DNA of 64,000 nt. It comes from Owenia fusiformis. Its lineage: Eukaryota > Annelida > Polychaeta > Sabellida > Oweniidae. Below are positions 1-10,950 of the stretch, piece by piece. The translations under genes were made by a program, and so were the position numbers. A model generated the notes under the pieces. It worked only from the letters and a program-made list of their open reading frames with translations. It searched no databases and had not been told where the DNA came from. Position 1 is the stretch's first letter. The number at the start of each line of letters is the position of its first letter. The stretch lies in contig CAIIXF020000010.1 in the NCBI GenBank assembly GCA_903813345.2, forward strand, positions 34,587,425 to 34,651,424, in the 5' to 3' direction.

Positions 1-1480
1 ATTGTTTATCTATAAAAAAAAATAAAAATAGTACTGTGGGTACTGGGCTCACATGGTGTTGCTCAAAAGTGAAAATAAAAAAAAACGGATTTCATACAAC
101 TACTCTTTATAAAGACATGGCTTTTTACAATGCAGGACACCTGAACTTATTTGTAAAGCTAGGAAATGGGCCAAAAGTGAATTTCCCGAGACAAAAATGG
201 TGGCCATTTTGAAAATAGGCGAGATTTTGAAGCAGGAGTCACAGGTTTTTTTCTTTATTGATGTTGAACAAAAATATTTTAAATCGGGAATCCTATTTAC
301 AGAGGATTTAAAAAGAGCCAAGTGTTGACAGACATAGGTTTTAAAACTTGGCACTATTTTGGACTGACTGAGAGACAGATGGACAAATCAAAGTTAACTA
401 AAATGGCTGAAAATAAAAAAAAAATGATATAATATTTTGCCAATTTTTTGTAACAAAATTATTTCATACAACTACTCTTTACAGTAAAATGGCCTTTTAC
501 AATGCAGGACAGCTGAAATTATTTGTAAAGCTAGGAAATGGGCCAAAAGTGAATTTTGAGAGACAAGAATGGCCACCATTTTGGAAATAGGCGAGCTTTT
601 GAACCAAGAGTCATAGGAGATTTTTTTGCATTGATGTTGAACAAAATTAACTTAAAACAGGAATCCTATCGACAGAGGGTTTAAGGCAAATGGTCCAAAA
701 GTGGATTTTGCGAGACAGATGGACAAATCAATGTTAACTAAAATGGCTGAAAATAAAAAAATGGATATAATTTTTTGCTGATTTTTCGTAACAAAATTAT
801 TTCATACATCTACTCTTTACATTGACATGGATTTTTACAATGTAGGACACTTGAAATTATTTGTAAAGCTAGGAAATAGGTAAAAAGTGAATTTCGCAAG
901 ACAAAAATGGTGGCCATTTTGAAAATAGGCGAGCTTTTGAACCAGGAGTCATAGGGGAGTTTTCTGTATTGATTTGCACAGAAATAACTTAAAACAGGAA
1001 TCCTATTGACAGGGGTTTTAAAACGTGCCACTGTTGATGACAGAAAAGTGGATTTCGCGAGTCAGATGGACAAATCAATGTTAACTAAAACGGCTGAAAA
1101 TAAAAAAATGGATATAATTTTTTTTGTAACAAAATTATTTCATATATCTACTCTTAACATTGACATGGATTTTTACAATGTAGGACACCTGAAACTATTT
1201 GTAAAGCTAGGAAATGGGTCAAAAGTGAATTTCGCGAGACAAAAATGGCGGCCATTTTGAAAAAAGGCGAGTTTTTGAACCAGGAGTCATAGGGGACTTT
1301 TCTGTATTGATGTTGAACAGAAATAACTTAAAACAGGAATCCTATCGACAGAGGTTTTAAAACGTGCCACTATTGTTGACGAACAGACAGACAGACGGAC
1401 GGACGGACGGACGGACGGACGGACGGACGGACAGACAGACGGACAAGTGAGCGATTGCAAAAGCTCACCATGTGAGCTAA
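1..1480. repeat. Tandem array of ~335-bp units ending in a GGAC microsatellite
   Basis: Four diverged copies of one unit begin near 101, 472, 811 and 1148 (spacing about 371, 339 and 337 bp). Each holds a 'ctctttacattgacatgg'-like start, an 'aagctaggaaatggg' block and a 'tggccattttgaaaa' block. The last copy runs into a (GGAC)n tract at about 1390-1432 and a short palindromic tail (agctcac...gtgagct) near 1460-1480. Open frames here are by-products of the repeat. Relatives of the 'ggccattttgaa' block and the GGAC tract recur near 16.0-16.6 kb. No gene is seen in this stretch. It lies downstream of the last visible ANO8 exon and may sit in an intron of that gene. Confidence 0.9.
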
Positions 1481-1805
1481 TAATAATAAAAATGCTAGAG
1501 AGAGGCTTTTACATGTAGGTGTTAAACCATACACATGTAACTGTAAAGTGATATAATCTACTAATGCACATCATTTTAAGCAACTTTTTAAACTTTTAGG
1601 ACTGAATATTAACATGACAAATTGTCAACACAATAATATAATATGATATGGTATAATATAGATATAACCATTTTAAAACACAGATGCCAAAGTCACAAAA
1701 ATGGTGGCTGTAACAATATGTCACTAATTTAAGGTGGTGACATAAAAACAAATTTTTAAAATGTCAATTTTAAAAGTTTGATTAATATAATCCAAACTAC
1801 TTTAC

Positions 1806-2003
1806 CTCCCATATTCCAATACTGGAAACCCTCTCGCCAAATGGACGTTGAAAGTTCATGCAAAGCTTAAAGGCATCGCTACGAATCTCAATGATGTTGT
1901 TGAGCAATGCACACAAAGCGGCCAATGGGAATGCAGACGAGAAGAGGACGACGTAACCAAACTGAATAAACATCTCCATAAAGTCTTCAAATGTATCTTC
2001 ATA
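1806..2003 (-). CDS. ANO8-like exon, late transmembrane helix
   Basis: Acceptor ttttcag at 2004-2006, donor GGGAG|GTAAAG below 1806. It encodes YEDTFEDFMEMFIQFGYVVL, then FSSAFPLAALCALLNNIIEI and RSDAFKLCMNFQRPFGERV, a highly conserved anoctamin block. The reading frame continues from the exon above (MKK|YED). The next C-terminal exon is not visible in 1-1805 and must lie beyond the window edge if the gene is whole. Confidence 0.9.
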
Positions 2004-2547
2004 CTGAAAAATTGAAGAAAGTTAAAATTGGAGATAGGAGAGCCAATGTCAAATAAAACCTCTATGACCAAACACCTCTAATGTGAACATATAAAGACTC
2101 GCATATCCAAAACCTTAAAATGTGAACACCTGCTAATCCAAACACTTTTGGTCATACGAGTAGTGTTTGAATTTGATGTGTTAGAAAATCTTAAAGCTCA
2201 TCATACTTTTTTGAGATGAATATCTCCTCACTCGTAACTAAACTTCGTGTTACACGTGGCCATGAATACATACAGTAAAGTACAGATGCAACAAATATCT
2301 GTATTTTGATATAAAATTATTCTCAATAGGTATTACTTTAAAAAGAGGTAGATGAGGCTACAAATCGTAAGCAACAGTAAGTTAATAGTTCATTGTCTAC
2401 ACATTGTAAGTTTAAATGATTTTACTTTTGGTAAGTAACCCATTTCAGGTAAAAGAAGAGATTCAGATGCTCTTTATTGACTGAAATCGTTGTCATTTTG
2501 CTATAAAATTACAAAGATGGAAAAATAGTGAGATTGTTCTGCTTCAC

Positions 2548-2901
2548 CTTTTTCATTGCACTTTCTACTTCGGCCTGCATAAGCTGTGGCCCACTTTGTT
2601 TAACATCAATCTCATCTTCACAATCACTATCCTTGTCTTTAGGGGGAGTGTGCTCAATAGATGTATCAGTTACACTGGAATTACTTTCACTACATTTATC
2701 CTCACTTGAGCTATTACTTCTACTGTTCTTCCTCCTGCAGCTGGTCATTTCTTTCATTTGTTTATCTAATGTGTCTGGAATCATCGTCGCTGTCATGTCA
2801 TAGCCGATTTTGTAGATTTTTAATTTGTAGAATATGTACGAAACAAGAGCTTCGTTGATGTTGCCGATCACTTGACGTGTTATAAGAAGTGTCGCCAGTT
2901 G
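2548..2901 (-). CDS. ANO8-like exon with acidic/serine-rich insertion
   Basis: Acceptor tttcag at 2902-2904, donor AAG|GTGAAG below 2548. It encodes QLATLLITRQVIGNINEALV, then a Ser/Lys/Asp-rich stretch (KNSRSNSSSEDKC...KDKDSDCEDEID), then GPQLMQAEVESAMKK. ANO8, but not most anoctamins, carries a long charged insertion here followed by 'PQLTQAELESCMKKY', so this exon is the best evidence for the ANO8 subgroup. Confidence 0.88.
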
Positions 2902-3079
2902 CTGAAAAAAATTGTATTAATCTAATGTTTATGTTTCTCAACACCATTGTCATATCTGGCTATCTATATATATATATATATTGTAAAGAAATGTTCGAAG
3001 TTCTTTGAAAAAATTAGAATGCGGTGTTTTATTTTCTAGCATTTCTTATAATCTAGTTTGCACATAAAAAAAACTGTAC

Positions 3080-3148
3080 CTCCTTGAGACGGTCCATGTC
3101 TCTAAGATAGAACCCAATGTAGAATAGCGACAGGAAGGAATTGACAAA
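3080..3148 (-). CDS. ANO8-like exon, transmembrane segment
   Basis: A 69-bp exon of 23 whole codons between gtttcag and GGAG|GTACAG. It encodes FVNSFLSLFYIGFYLRDMDR plus LKE, almost identical to the ANO8 helix that starts FVNSYLSLFYIGFYL. Confidence 0.9.
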
Positions 3149-3445
3149 CTGAAACTGAACAAAAAAAATCAATTAAACAAGGCATTTTCATGACAAAATG
3201 TAACAACCTACAAATGATTACAAAAGTGTAACAACTGTTACAGATGCTGATGAGAACAGATTGTGTTTAGAACCTTGAATTAATTCACATCTGTTACAAT
3301 GTCAATATTTGTAGTGACAACGAATCTTTCAACCGAACAGTGATTCCATTTTAATGATGAGTGTTTTCCACAAGGACAAGAGATGCTCATACGTTAACTC
3401 GATTTTTGCTCTAGGATAAGACTTATGCTTTATATTTGTACCTAC

Positions 3446-3501
3446 CAAAACTAGTTTGATAACAAGATGATTTTCATATGTCTCATCTAATCTGTAGTTC
3501 T
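3446..3501 (-). CDS. ANO8-like exon
   Basis: A 56-bp exon between ctttcag (3502-3504 plus upstream bases) and TTTTG|GTAGG. It encodes ENYRLDETYENHLVIKLVL, nearly the ANO8 'MENYRLESAYEKHLIIKVVL'. Both borders keep the frame with the neighbouring exons. Confidence 0.88.
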
Positions 3502-3863
3502 CTGAAAGTTATAAATATATTATTAAAATCTCAATCAAAACTAAGATAAGCATTTTTCCAGTTTGTATTGGACATCCCATTTTTAAGTTATCTAAGGGTG
3601 GAGTTAAAAAAAAATAGTAATTCCAGTCGAATAAATAAGTGGTAAACTAAGCAGGAATGAAGTCTCTGAATTGTATAGAAATACTAATCGACAGACACTA
3701 TCTAAATTTTAAAGAAAACTAGCAAACAATTTACTAAACAAACATACAGTATAGTCAATAAATTGATTGATAAAAATGAAAGTAAATCAGACAAGACTTT
3801 AGAGAGAAAAATATAATTCCAAATGGCCTGCAGAATAGAAAAACAATTTTACACAAAACATAC

Positions 3864-4152
3864 CTAAATCATTCAACCAAGTGGCAATCCTCTTATAAAT
3901 ATCATCCTGGATTCCAATTGAAACAGCGAGTAAGATCTTTGGAATGAAACGAAGAAAAGCGGGGTATTCCCCTTGGGCAATTTTTCCATTCACCCATTCC
4001 TGGAGCTCAAATATGGCAAGCATCGAGAGGAACACGAGTCCAAGACATGTGCAGATGATTGGCGTGGTTATGAAATATCGGAATAAGTTACGTTTCCAGT
4101 TTGGGTAGTAAGGCTCTAGTCTTCCTGTTACGGGACTCCGTTGTAGATCACC
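3864..4152 (-). CDS. ANO8-like exon, membrane segment and following loop
   Basis: Acceptor cttcag at 4153-4155, donor G|GTATGT below 3864. It encodes GDLQRSPVTGRLEPYYPNWK, then a basic stretch and a hydrophobic helix (ITTPIICTCLGLVFLSMLAIF), then LRFIPKILLAVSIGIQDDIYKRIATWLNDL. It matches ANO8 'VTGR-EP-YP-W', 'RFLPKVMLAL' and 'KLAIWLND'. It starts in phase 0 and ends one base into a codon that exon 3446-3501 completes. Confidence 0.88.
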
Positions 4153-5512
4153 CTGAAGTATAATAAAATATTATCTCATTTGGCTGTTTGCAATGAAGCT
4201 AAATATTGATAAGCACTTGATTTAAAAAAAACAAGGCACATTACGTGAATGAGATCACACCATCGAAAAACCTTCAAAATGGCTGCCAGAAAAAAGATTG
4301 CCACCCAAAAGTTAATCAGCTATAGAACTTGATATCCTGTAGTATCATGTGTGTGAATTTGGAGACAATCCGATGAGCGTTTTCTTGAGATGAAGATGTC
4401 AAGATTTATCGAAAAAGCTCAAAATGGAAATGGCCACTTGCTTTAATGCTGGGGATATCATCATACCAATGAGTCATAGAGAAACAAAAAGAAGAAGACA
4501 ATTTGATCTAATCATACAGGGAAATATGCAGAGGAAATAGTACTTGGGAGAATTATTAGCATGTAGCCATTGGGGAAATCTTCTGTTATGTCGTATTAAC
4601 CTTCTGTTAATTTTTATAATATGAAACGATAAATGAATCGAGATAATTGCAAACCATCATCGTAGTTTTTGATCTGGAAAGAACATCTGGATAACATAAG
4701 AATTTATATGTCTTTCAGAATCTTGTAAAAAGAGTTCATAATTTTAAGGTGTTCTGGTTCTCCAGGAAGAAAAGTGTTCTTTAAATGTTCATCTTTTAAA
4801 ATGTTCTCACATAAAAGTGTTCATATTTGTGATATTTTTGGACTTTAATTGTTTAATATTTGTATGAGAACATTTTTTTGTCAGTGTTCACATATTATTA
4901 CCAGGTGTTCATATTTGATAAGAAAACAAAAATATAGACTTTGATTAGAAAATAATCGATCTCATAATTACGTATAACCTCCCCCTCCCCTTTAACCTGA
5001 AGTTACTTCAACCTGAATAACTACACGTCCTGTACAATAAAAATAGACGTAGCCATATTTAACACAAGTATCAGCGGTATGAATAATATATCATTAATAT
5101 ATCTGCGCATACATATCCGACCAACATAAGCCTGTTTCATAATTCCAGCTTCTCTCGTCAGTCTGAATAAGTGCCTTATTTTCTGTCACATCTATACAAT
5201 TTAGTGTGTCAACTACAAGCTATTTACTTTATTCCTTGCTAATTCCACTATTCTTCACATTATTTCACATTCTAAAACATGATCATCTTAAAATGTATGC
5301 AAGGGTCAACTCAATTAAGAGGCCATAATGATATTTTTACATCACAAGCCTCCCGGACTACTGGATGGAGCATATACGATATATTCAATGCTTGGTTATA
5401 TTATTTTAGAAAACATTTAGCCTTAGACATTAAGAGAATTAGACATCAAATAATCTATAAAATCCATAAAACTAACAATAGATAATAAAACAACTGATTC
5501 CCTTCAAAGAAA

Positions 5513-5825
5513 TTTCAAGCCATTTCAAGCTATATGTTTCAAGCCATTTCAAGCTATATATTACATCATTACATCTAATAAATGATATGACATTTCAAAA
5601 TGATATGACATGCATTTCACAAATGATATATCATGCATTTCACAAATGATATATCATGCATTTCACAAATGATATGGCATGCATTTCAAAAGTAATATGA
5701 CATGCTTTTTAAAAATGATATGAAATGCATTTCAAAAATGATATGACATGAATTTCAAAAATAATATGACATGCACTTCACAAATGATATGACATGCATT
5801 TCAAAAATGATATGACATGCATATC
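5513..5825. repeat. 23-bp satellite
   Basis: About eleven copies of a 23-bp unit close to gcatttcacaaatgatatat + cat, with a TGCAT-containing palindromic core, preceded by two copies of a related ~24-bp 'caagccatttcaagctatat' unit. It lies in the ANO8-like intron space. Confidence 0.9.
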
Positions 5826-6058
5826 AATCTTAATTTTGTTCAACAATTGCAATGAAGGCTATAACAATAAGTCACTACTTGTTGGAGCTGATAATATAAA
5901 AATAATCTGAAAATGATCACAGAATAATATTGGCAAGTAACTCATATTATCCATCACATATTCACTTACGACAAATCATATATTCATCACCCATATTGAG
6001 TAAAATTGTTTTGAAGGGCAAATGATGGAAATACAATTTTTTCCAATTTGTGTAATTC

Positions 6059-6557
6059 AGGCCTGTCAACTGTCCCGCAATTTGCGTATTTGTCACGCAT
6101 TTGCTGAAGAATTTGAAGTCACGCCAGTTATTTTTGCGTGACAGAAAATGTCACGCAAATACGCATTTTACCTGGTAATTGTCAAGCAAAAATATTTCTG
6201 TAGAAAAATTTCTAAAAAAGATCGTCTACACAGCAAAAATACGAACGCCGGAAAAAATGTACGCATTTCGTTCGGACTTTTCACGCGAATTACGTATATG
6301 TCACGCATTCCGTTCGAAACTTTTCGTACCTTCCCCCCCCCCCCTCCCCCCCGTTGACGGATGTTTTAAATGCGAGCGTAGCGAGTGCGAAAAATTTGAG
6401 GTGTTAAAAATTTGGCAAGATGTAATAAAATTTGAACCAAGGTGTTCAAAATTTGGATCAAGGTGTCCAGATTTGGACCAAGGTGTCCACATTTTGAGGG
6501 GAGGTGTTCAACATTTCCAAGTCACTCATGTTAGGTGTTCCCAAGTTGACAGGCCTG
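6059..6557. mobile_element. ~500-bp TIR element with internal palindromes and poly-C
   Basis: The ends are inverted copies of GGCCTGTCAACT (left, ~6060) and AGTTGACAGGCC (right, ending ~6555). Inside are repeated 'tgtcacgca' words, a poly-C tract (6333-6352) and several 'aaggtgttcaaaatttgga' repeats (6415-6510). No coding content. It looks like a nonautonomous DNA transposon or foldback. Confidence 0.7.
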
Positions 6558-6741
6558 GTAATTTGAGATACTGTTGGAAATTATACAGCTTCAACGTAGC
6601 ATTTTCTATTAAGATACAAAGCTCTACCAAGGAATAACATCTCATACCCTGATTATTTCTCTTATCTCCTCCATATCGTTGATCAATAATTCTCCACCTT
6701 TCTTCATTTTAACATTCTGAGCTATAAATGCTTCTACATAC

Positions 6742-6977
6742 CTATCGCTTGCCCCTCCAGGAAGCGTATTTTGCCCAACTGCTCACCCTCCACCGCTCGG
6801 AGATTATTTAACATATGCTGGACAATATTCTGCCTCTTTTGACTAGTAAGGAATGTGGACGATTCTTCGATACCCTCAAAACATTCTTGGTCGTCGAATA
6901 TGAATTCTTTGTTTCCGCCGCCATAATGAAGTTTCAGGGGTTTCTGGATTTCTAAGTCTTCCGCTGCTTTCAATAAA
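6742..6977 (-). CDS. ANO8-like exon, cytosolic domain
   Basis: Acceptor ttttcag at 6978-6980, donor G|GTATGT below 6742. It encodes LLKAAEDLEI...YGGGNKEFIF...FLTSQKRQNIVQHML..LRA...LGKIRFLEGQAI, parallel to the ANO8 segment with 'GGGT', 'FTSQERQSI' and 'VRFLEDQPI'. It ends in phase 1 (ATA G), which does not suit the next visible exon at 3864-4152. Confidence 0.85.
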
Positions 6978-7208
6978 CTGAAAATGGGGATTGTGGGTGA
7001 ATTTGATTGTCAAGAATCTTTATATTTTCAATGACGTAAAAAGTATGTTTAATACGATTAGAGCCAATACTAATTTGATGAATCCAAACACTCATTTTCC
7101 ATTGTTGCTATGGAGATGTATTAAAAATATCTGTCTTCATCTGATGAGTTACCATGGAATTTATAACCAACACTTACTGTTGCTATGGCAACATATAAAA
7201 CATCTTAC

Positions 7209-7455
7209 TTTTCATAGGTTGCAGTGAGTTAATATCCAAACACTCCTGTGTTGCTATGGTGACGAACATGTACTGAAAGCTCTGGGGTTCTGGTACGTAA
7301 CCTTGACAACAGCCACAACAATGTCTGATCGCTGGTATTTGATGGGAATGTAACAAGAACATCACAGTCTCGTGTGGGGATCGTGTTCATCAATACTTTT
7401 GACGAGACCACAAAACGACTGGTGTTCGTGAACCTTTTATTAAATAGTCGACTTG
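7209..7455 (-). CDS. ANO8-like exon, N-terminal cytosolic domain, with in-frame stop
   Basis: Acceptor tttttcag|C at 7456-7458, donor AA|GTAAGA below 7209. It encodes SRLFNKRF...TIPTRDCDVLVTFP...QTLLWLL...VRHH..., the start of the anoctamin N-terminal cytosolic domain, matching human ANO8 through 'P-x-x-CDVL-x-TFP' and 'TLLWLL'. After VRHHSNTGVFGY the codon at 7229-7231 (minus) is TAA; the frame then resumes as LTATYE, aligned with the ANO8 'VTATYE'. The split codon at the 3' end fits the next exon (AA + T). Confidence 0.8.
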
Positions 7456-7966
7456 CTGAAAAAAGATCACCCCAGCACTTTAGCAAGTGTACCCAGAACT
7501 GAAGATGTCAGATAGTTGAATTGCATCTTTTCTATAGTCATTAAAAATCAGCATTGTGTGATTTCAACAATTTTCATGACATTTGATGAATAAATTTGAA
7601 TAGTCACAAAACAAAAATAATCAAGAAACGTTGTCTTAACATTTGTACAATTCCAGGTTTGGAGAAAATTTCGACCATCAAAAAGAAGAAGTGATGCTAT
7701 CTTTAAATTCAGGTAGAGGATATTCCTACTCATGGACACTGGAACAGTAGAGATTATGACTTTGAAATATGGCAATGGTCAAACTTTCAACTTTCTGGTA
7801 TGAGAATGGTCTTGAAAAAATATGTGACCTCACACTTGTGGTATGGCATTGGTCTAGTAGTAACACATAACTCTAATTTGAGGTTGTTTGAATCGTTTTT
7901 CTCAAAGATCTACCTTCTTCTCGGGCTTCTTCTGTTTGAATATCAGTTTTTTCCCCTTGTGGTATG

Positions 7967-8135
7967 GCATTGGTCCTATATTTGGACATTTGGAATGACA
8001 TTGGTCTTATGTTTGGACATTTGGAATGGCATTGGTCCTATATTTGGACATTTGGAATGACATTGATCTTATGTTTGGACATTTGGTATGGCATTGGTCC
8101 TATATTTTGACATTTGGTATGGCTTTGGGTGTTAT
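7967..8135. repeat. 31-bp tandem repeat, ~5.5 copies
   Basis: The unit starts gcattggtcctatatttgga and continues catttggaatg; neighbouring copies alternate gcattggtcc and acattggtct versions, suggesting a 62-bp higher-order unit. Diverged 'ggtatgggaacat' relatives follow at 8145-8190 and 8633-8690. Confidence 0.85.
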
Positions 8136-9161
8136 TTCGGTTGGTATGGGAACACATGAAATTTGACAGATTGGTATGGGAACATATCAATACCTGATGG
8201 TACAGCTTAGGACCCCCGCCAAATTTTAAATACAGTGAACCTCCCAGAGGACGTACAAGGCATTATTTCTTAATTTTGGGCCTATCTTTATGTAAAATGT
8301 TTGTCCCTTCCCTTTTGATTTTCAGGTTCGCCCTTCAACTTTTGAAGTCTCATGGGTCTTCTCGTAACTTTAATACAGGGTTTTCCCGCCAAGATAAATG
8401 GATCCTCGATTTCAAATGGTTTACTGTAGAACTTGTTGTATGTTTCTAAATTTGGTATGACATTTGGCCAACCTTTTGTATGGCTTAAGGTATTATATAA
8501 AGAATTGCAAATTATATCATACAAAATTTCAGGTATGGGAGATTGGGAGTAAGCTATCCCTCACTCTATATAGCCTACAGCCTGTATTTACATAGAGAAT
8601 ATTAGAAGGGTGGGGGGAGACTTACTCCCTTTGGTATGGGAACATACTTGAGTGACATTTGACAGATTGGTACGGGAACATACAATGATAATAGAGGTCA
8701 TTGCTTTAGTGAACCCCAGGGACAGACTACTCTTCCCTCGCACTCTCTGTGAACCATGGGGAAAAGATTGGGCGATTGGGGGCTGGATTTTCATATCGGT
8801 TCAACTCTAATATTATTAATAAACATACCTGGACTACATGTAGATTGCTGACTGTTTTGACTTAAATAATAAAATATAGTCCTAAAATGCAATAGAGAGT
8901 CGGTCAGTAAGTGAATAGTAGATCTCTAACTAGAGTCCATTTCACTGCTTCATTTTGTCAGTACAACGGCAAAAATAAGAAATTGGGAGACCATTGTGCA
9001 ATAATATATGGAAAAGTATATTCATAATGTACATGAAGGTTATATATATTTTGCAAGTGGATCCAAGAGACCAAGTGGGCTAGTCAATTATTTTGCAGGG
9101 GTGGCATGATACATACATTTCAATTTTGTATATAGTGAATTCCCAGCGATTGATTTCAGTA

Positions 9162-10673
9162 CAGTAAAACTGTCATAATGAACACCTCTTTAGTGAAGAT
9201 ATGTGCCCAGTGAACACATGAGTCTACTCTATTGAACACCTGTGTGTAAACGAACACCAATTCCCAGCCAGTGATTTCAGTAAATTTTAGAGGGGATTGT
9301 ACCTACAGGTAGGGTCAAAAAACGCCACTTTTTTCCACACACTATAACTTTTTCATTTTCCAACCTACATACACCAAATTTTGTGATTAAGTAATAAAAT
9401 AATATAACAAGTCGCTCAACTTGGATTGTATTTGATCTAAAAGAGGAGTTCAATTAGTCTGCCAACCTCTTTGATAATATTTAGCAGTTATGTCCCTATC
9501 ATTGAATATATGCCTAAGGTCAGACCTAAGGTCAGACCGAAGTGTTATATTACGACAGACCGAAGGCATATATTCAATGATACGGACATAACTGTTGTAT
9601 TACATACTTTTATATCATGGCTACGTTATATCAATGACGCCACGTGTCTGTGTGCGAGTGAAAGTAGGAAGAAATGAAACATGACGTCCCGCTGACGTCA
9701 TAAGATTGTCATGGTAAAAGGTTTGGCGGCTATACAGGAATATATAGCCGACCTTCAGCTCCATTGACTTCAATACAAATGCTTCGCTGGGTATGTAATA
9801 CATATAGATATAGCAGTATCAATGAAATGTTGACTAAGTTTCTTTCAACCTGTCTTAATTGCCAGCTTTAGTTGAGTAATTTTTGAGATTGGGAACCTTT
9901 ATACTATCATCTTGAGACATTCCCGTACCCTATACTCACTGGGCTTTACATCAAGACTATTAGCTCGGTGGTCATCAGGCCGTATCAGTTTAGGTACTCT
10001 ATGCAAATTCTGTTCATTTCTCATGGCACATCACATGTTTAAGTGAGACGCTGGTGCCATATTTTATTCAAGTAAAAGTGTACAATTAATAATCCATGGC
10101 TAGATTGCATCTTCAAGTTTCATTTGGTATGCAAATCATGATTTTGGATCAAAAATTAAAAAAGTTATAGCATATTGAAAAAAGGTGTCGTTTTTTGGCC
10201 CACCCTGTACATTAAGAACTGTCTAATCCGAGGGACCAGCTAAAGGAGTTTGGATTAGGAGGTGTTCACATTTTGAGGTTTTGCATTTGCAAGATTTTGG
10301 ATTTTGAAAAAATAGGAACAAATTCTCAATAAATATTTAATATATAGTTCTTTTGACTACATAGATTTATGGCATAACAGTGACATGAAAATCCGATTCA
10401 AATGAATTGAGTCATTCTAGAAAGCCCCACCATGAGTGAGATCATTCAAGTTTTTTCAAATATTTAAGCTATTTTGTATGGAACATGTGATATTTTATGA
10501 AAAGTGTTCAGATTAGATAGATTAATTTTCCAAACATTACTGTTCACTGGGAGGTGTTCGCATTTCAAGGTTTTTATAAAATTTGAGTCAATTGGAGGGA
10601 AAACGGGACCAAAAAATGTTCAAATTAGGAAGTGTTCGGATTAGCCAAGTGTTCAGATATACAGGTTTTACTG
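9162..10673. mobile_element. Pogo/Tigger-type nonautonomous element with TA target site
   Basis: Left end TA|CAGTAAAACTGTCATAATG, right end ...ACAGGTTTTACTG|TA. The interior near both ends carries runs of 'gaacacc' / 'ggtgttc' words (9181-9262; 10258-10650). CAGTAAAAC ends with a TA duplication are usual for pogo-like members of Tc1/mariner; the assignment rests on the ends only, as no transposase is visible. Diverged pieces of the same family lie at about 2055-2150. Confidence 0.6.
9306..10207. mobile_element. TIR element nested in the pogo-like element
   Basis: Left end TA|CAGGTAGGGTCAAAAAACGC, right end (reverse complement) TA|CAGGGTGGGCCAAAAAACGA, with similarity reaching ~60-80 bp inwards including 'ctataacttttt'. 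It contains a hairpin at 9486-9593 (attatgtcc...tatcattgaatatatgcct and its inverse). There is no coding content. The ends resemble the TACAGGGTG family at 27488-28139 and 41342-44812. Confidence 0.65.
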
Positions 10674-10950
10674 TACTACAATTGTTTCCAATCCTTTGGA
10701 GGAAAGTGTAAACATTCAAGAGAAATGACAAGTGACACACTGGCATGGGAACTGGTCATATCAGATGTTCCCACGCTTTACGTCCAGAAGAGGTCATTTC
10801 CCAGGATTATAGATGAACTCTTGGCCAATCAATGATATAGTTTACATAAGAGAAGTATGACTGTATGAATTCTGGGATATTCCTGTTTTGTTGAGACAGA
10901 TGAGAATAAATGTAACCCTTTGCAAAATTGATCAAAACTGCCTCCAATCA

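Larger units (their letters stand above)
4153..6741. other. Intron-like interval where ANO8 exons are expected but not found
   Basis: In this interval the minus strand should encode the anoctamin segment with motifs like YFAWLGFYT and ELAYKWGT. I scanned for the reverse complements of the tryptophan-containing motifs and found none. What is present: a region with repeated 'gtgttcat' words (4740-4920), a 23-bp satellite (5513-5825) and a TIR element (6059-6557). No other gene is seen. Confidence 0.6.
1806..7455 (-). pseudogene. ANO8-like anoctamin (TMEM16) gene, partial and disrupted
   Basis: Seven exons on the minus strand match human anoctamin-8 in order: 7209-7455, 6742-6977, 3864-4152, 3446-3501, 3080-3148, 2548-2901 and 1806-2003, all with GT/AG borders. 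Anoctamins are dimeric ten-helix membrane proteins acting as ion channels or lipid scramblases; ANO8 in mammals is tied to ER-plasma membrane contacts. Two defects are visible. The exon 7209-7455 has a TAA at 7229-7231 in an otherwise aligned frame. The exons for the first transmembrane segments, roughly 150 residues in human ANO8, are not present between 4152 and 6742; exon 6742-6977 ends in phase 1 but 3864-4152 starts in phase 0, so joining them breaks the frame. The extreme 5' end and the C-terminal exons are also outside what I can identify. It may be a pseudogene, or a real gene damaged by assembly or base errors. The family call is firm; the pseudogene status is inference. Confidence 0.75.

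Noticed and set aside
1006-1260. 84-codon open frame in the window's first kilobase
   Set aside because: It lies wholly in the ~335-bp tandem array and recurs, broken, in the other copies.
5513-5825. Regular 23-bp repeats as a possible CRISPR array
   Set aside because: The units are directly adjacent with no unique spacers, and the DNA is animal; this is a satellite.
6179-6637. 152-codon open frame (plus)
   Set aside because: It lies across a TIR element, a poly-C tract and its 'aaggtgttc' repeats; no domain features.
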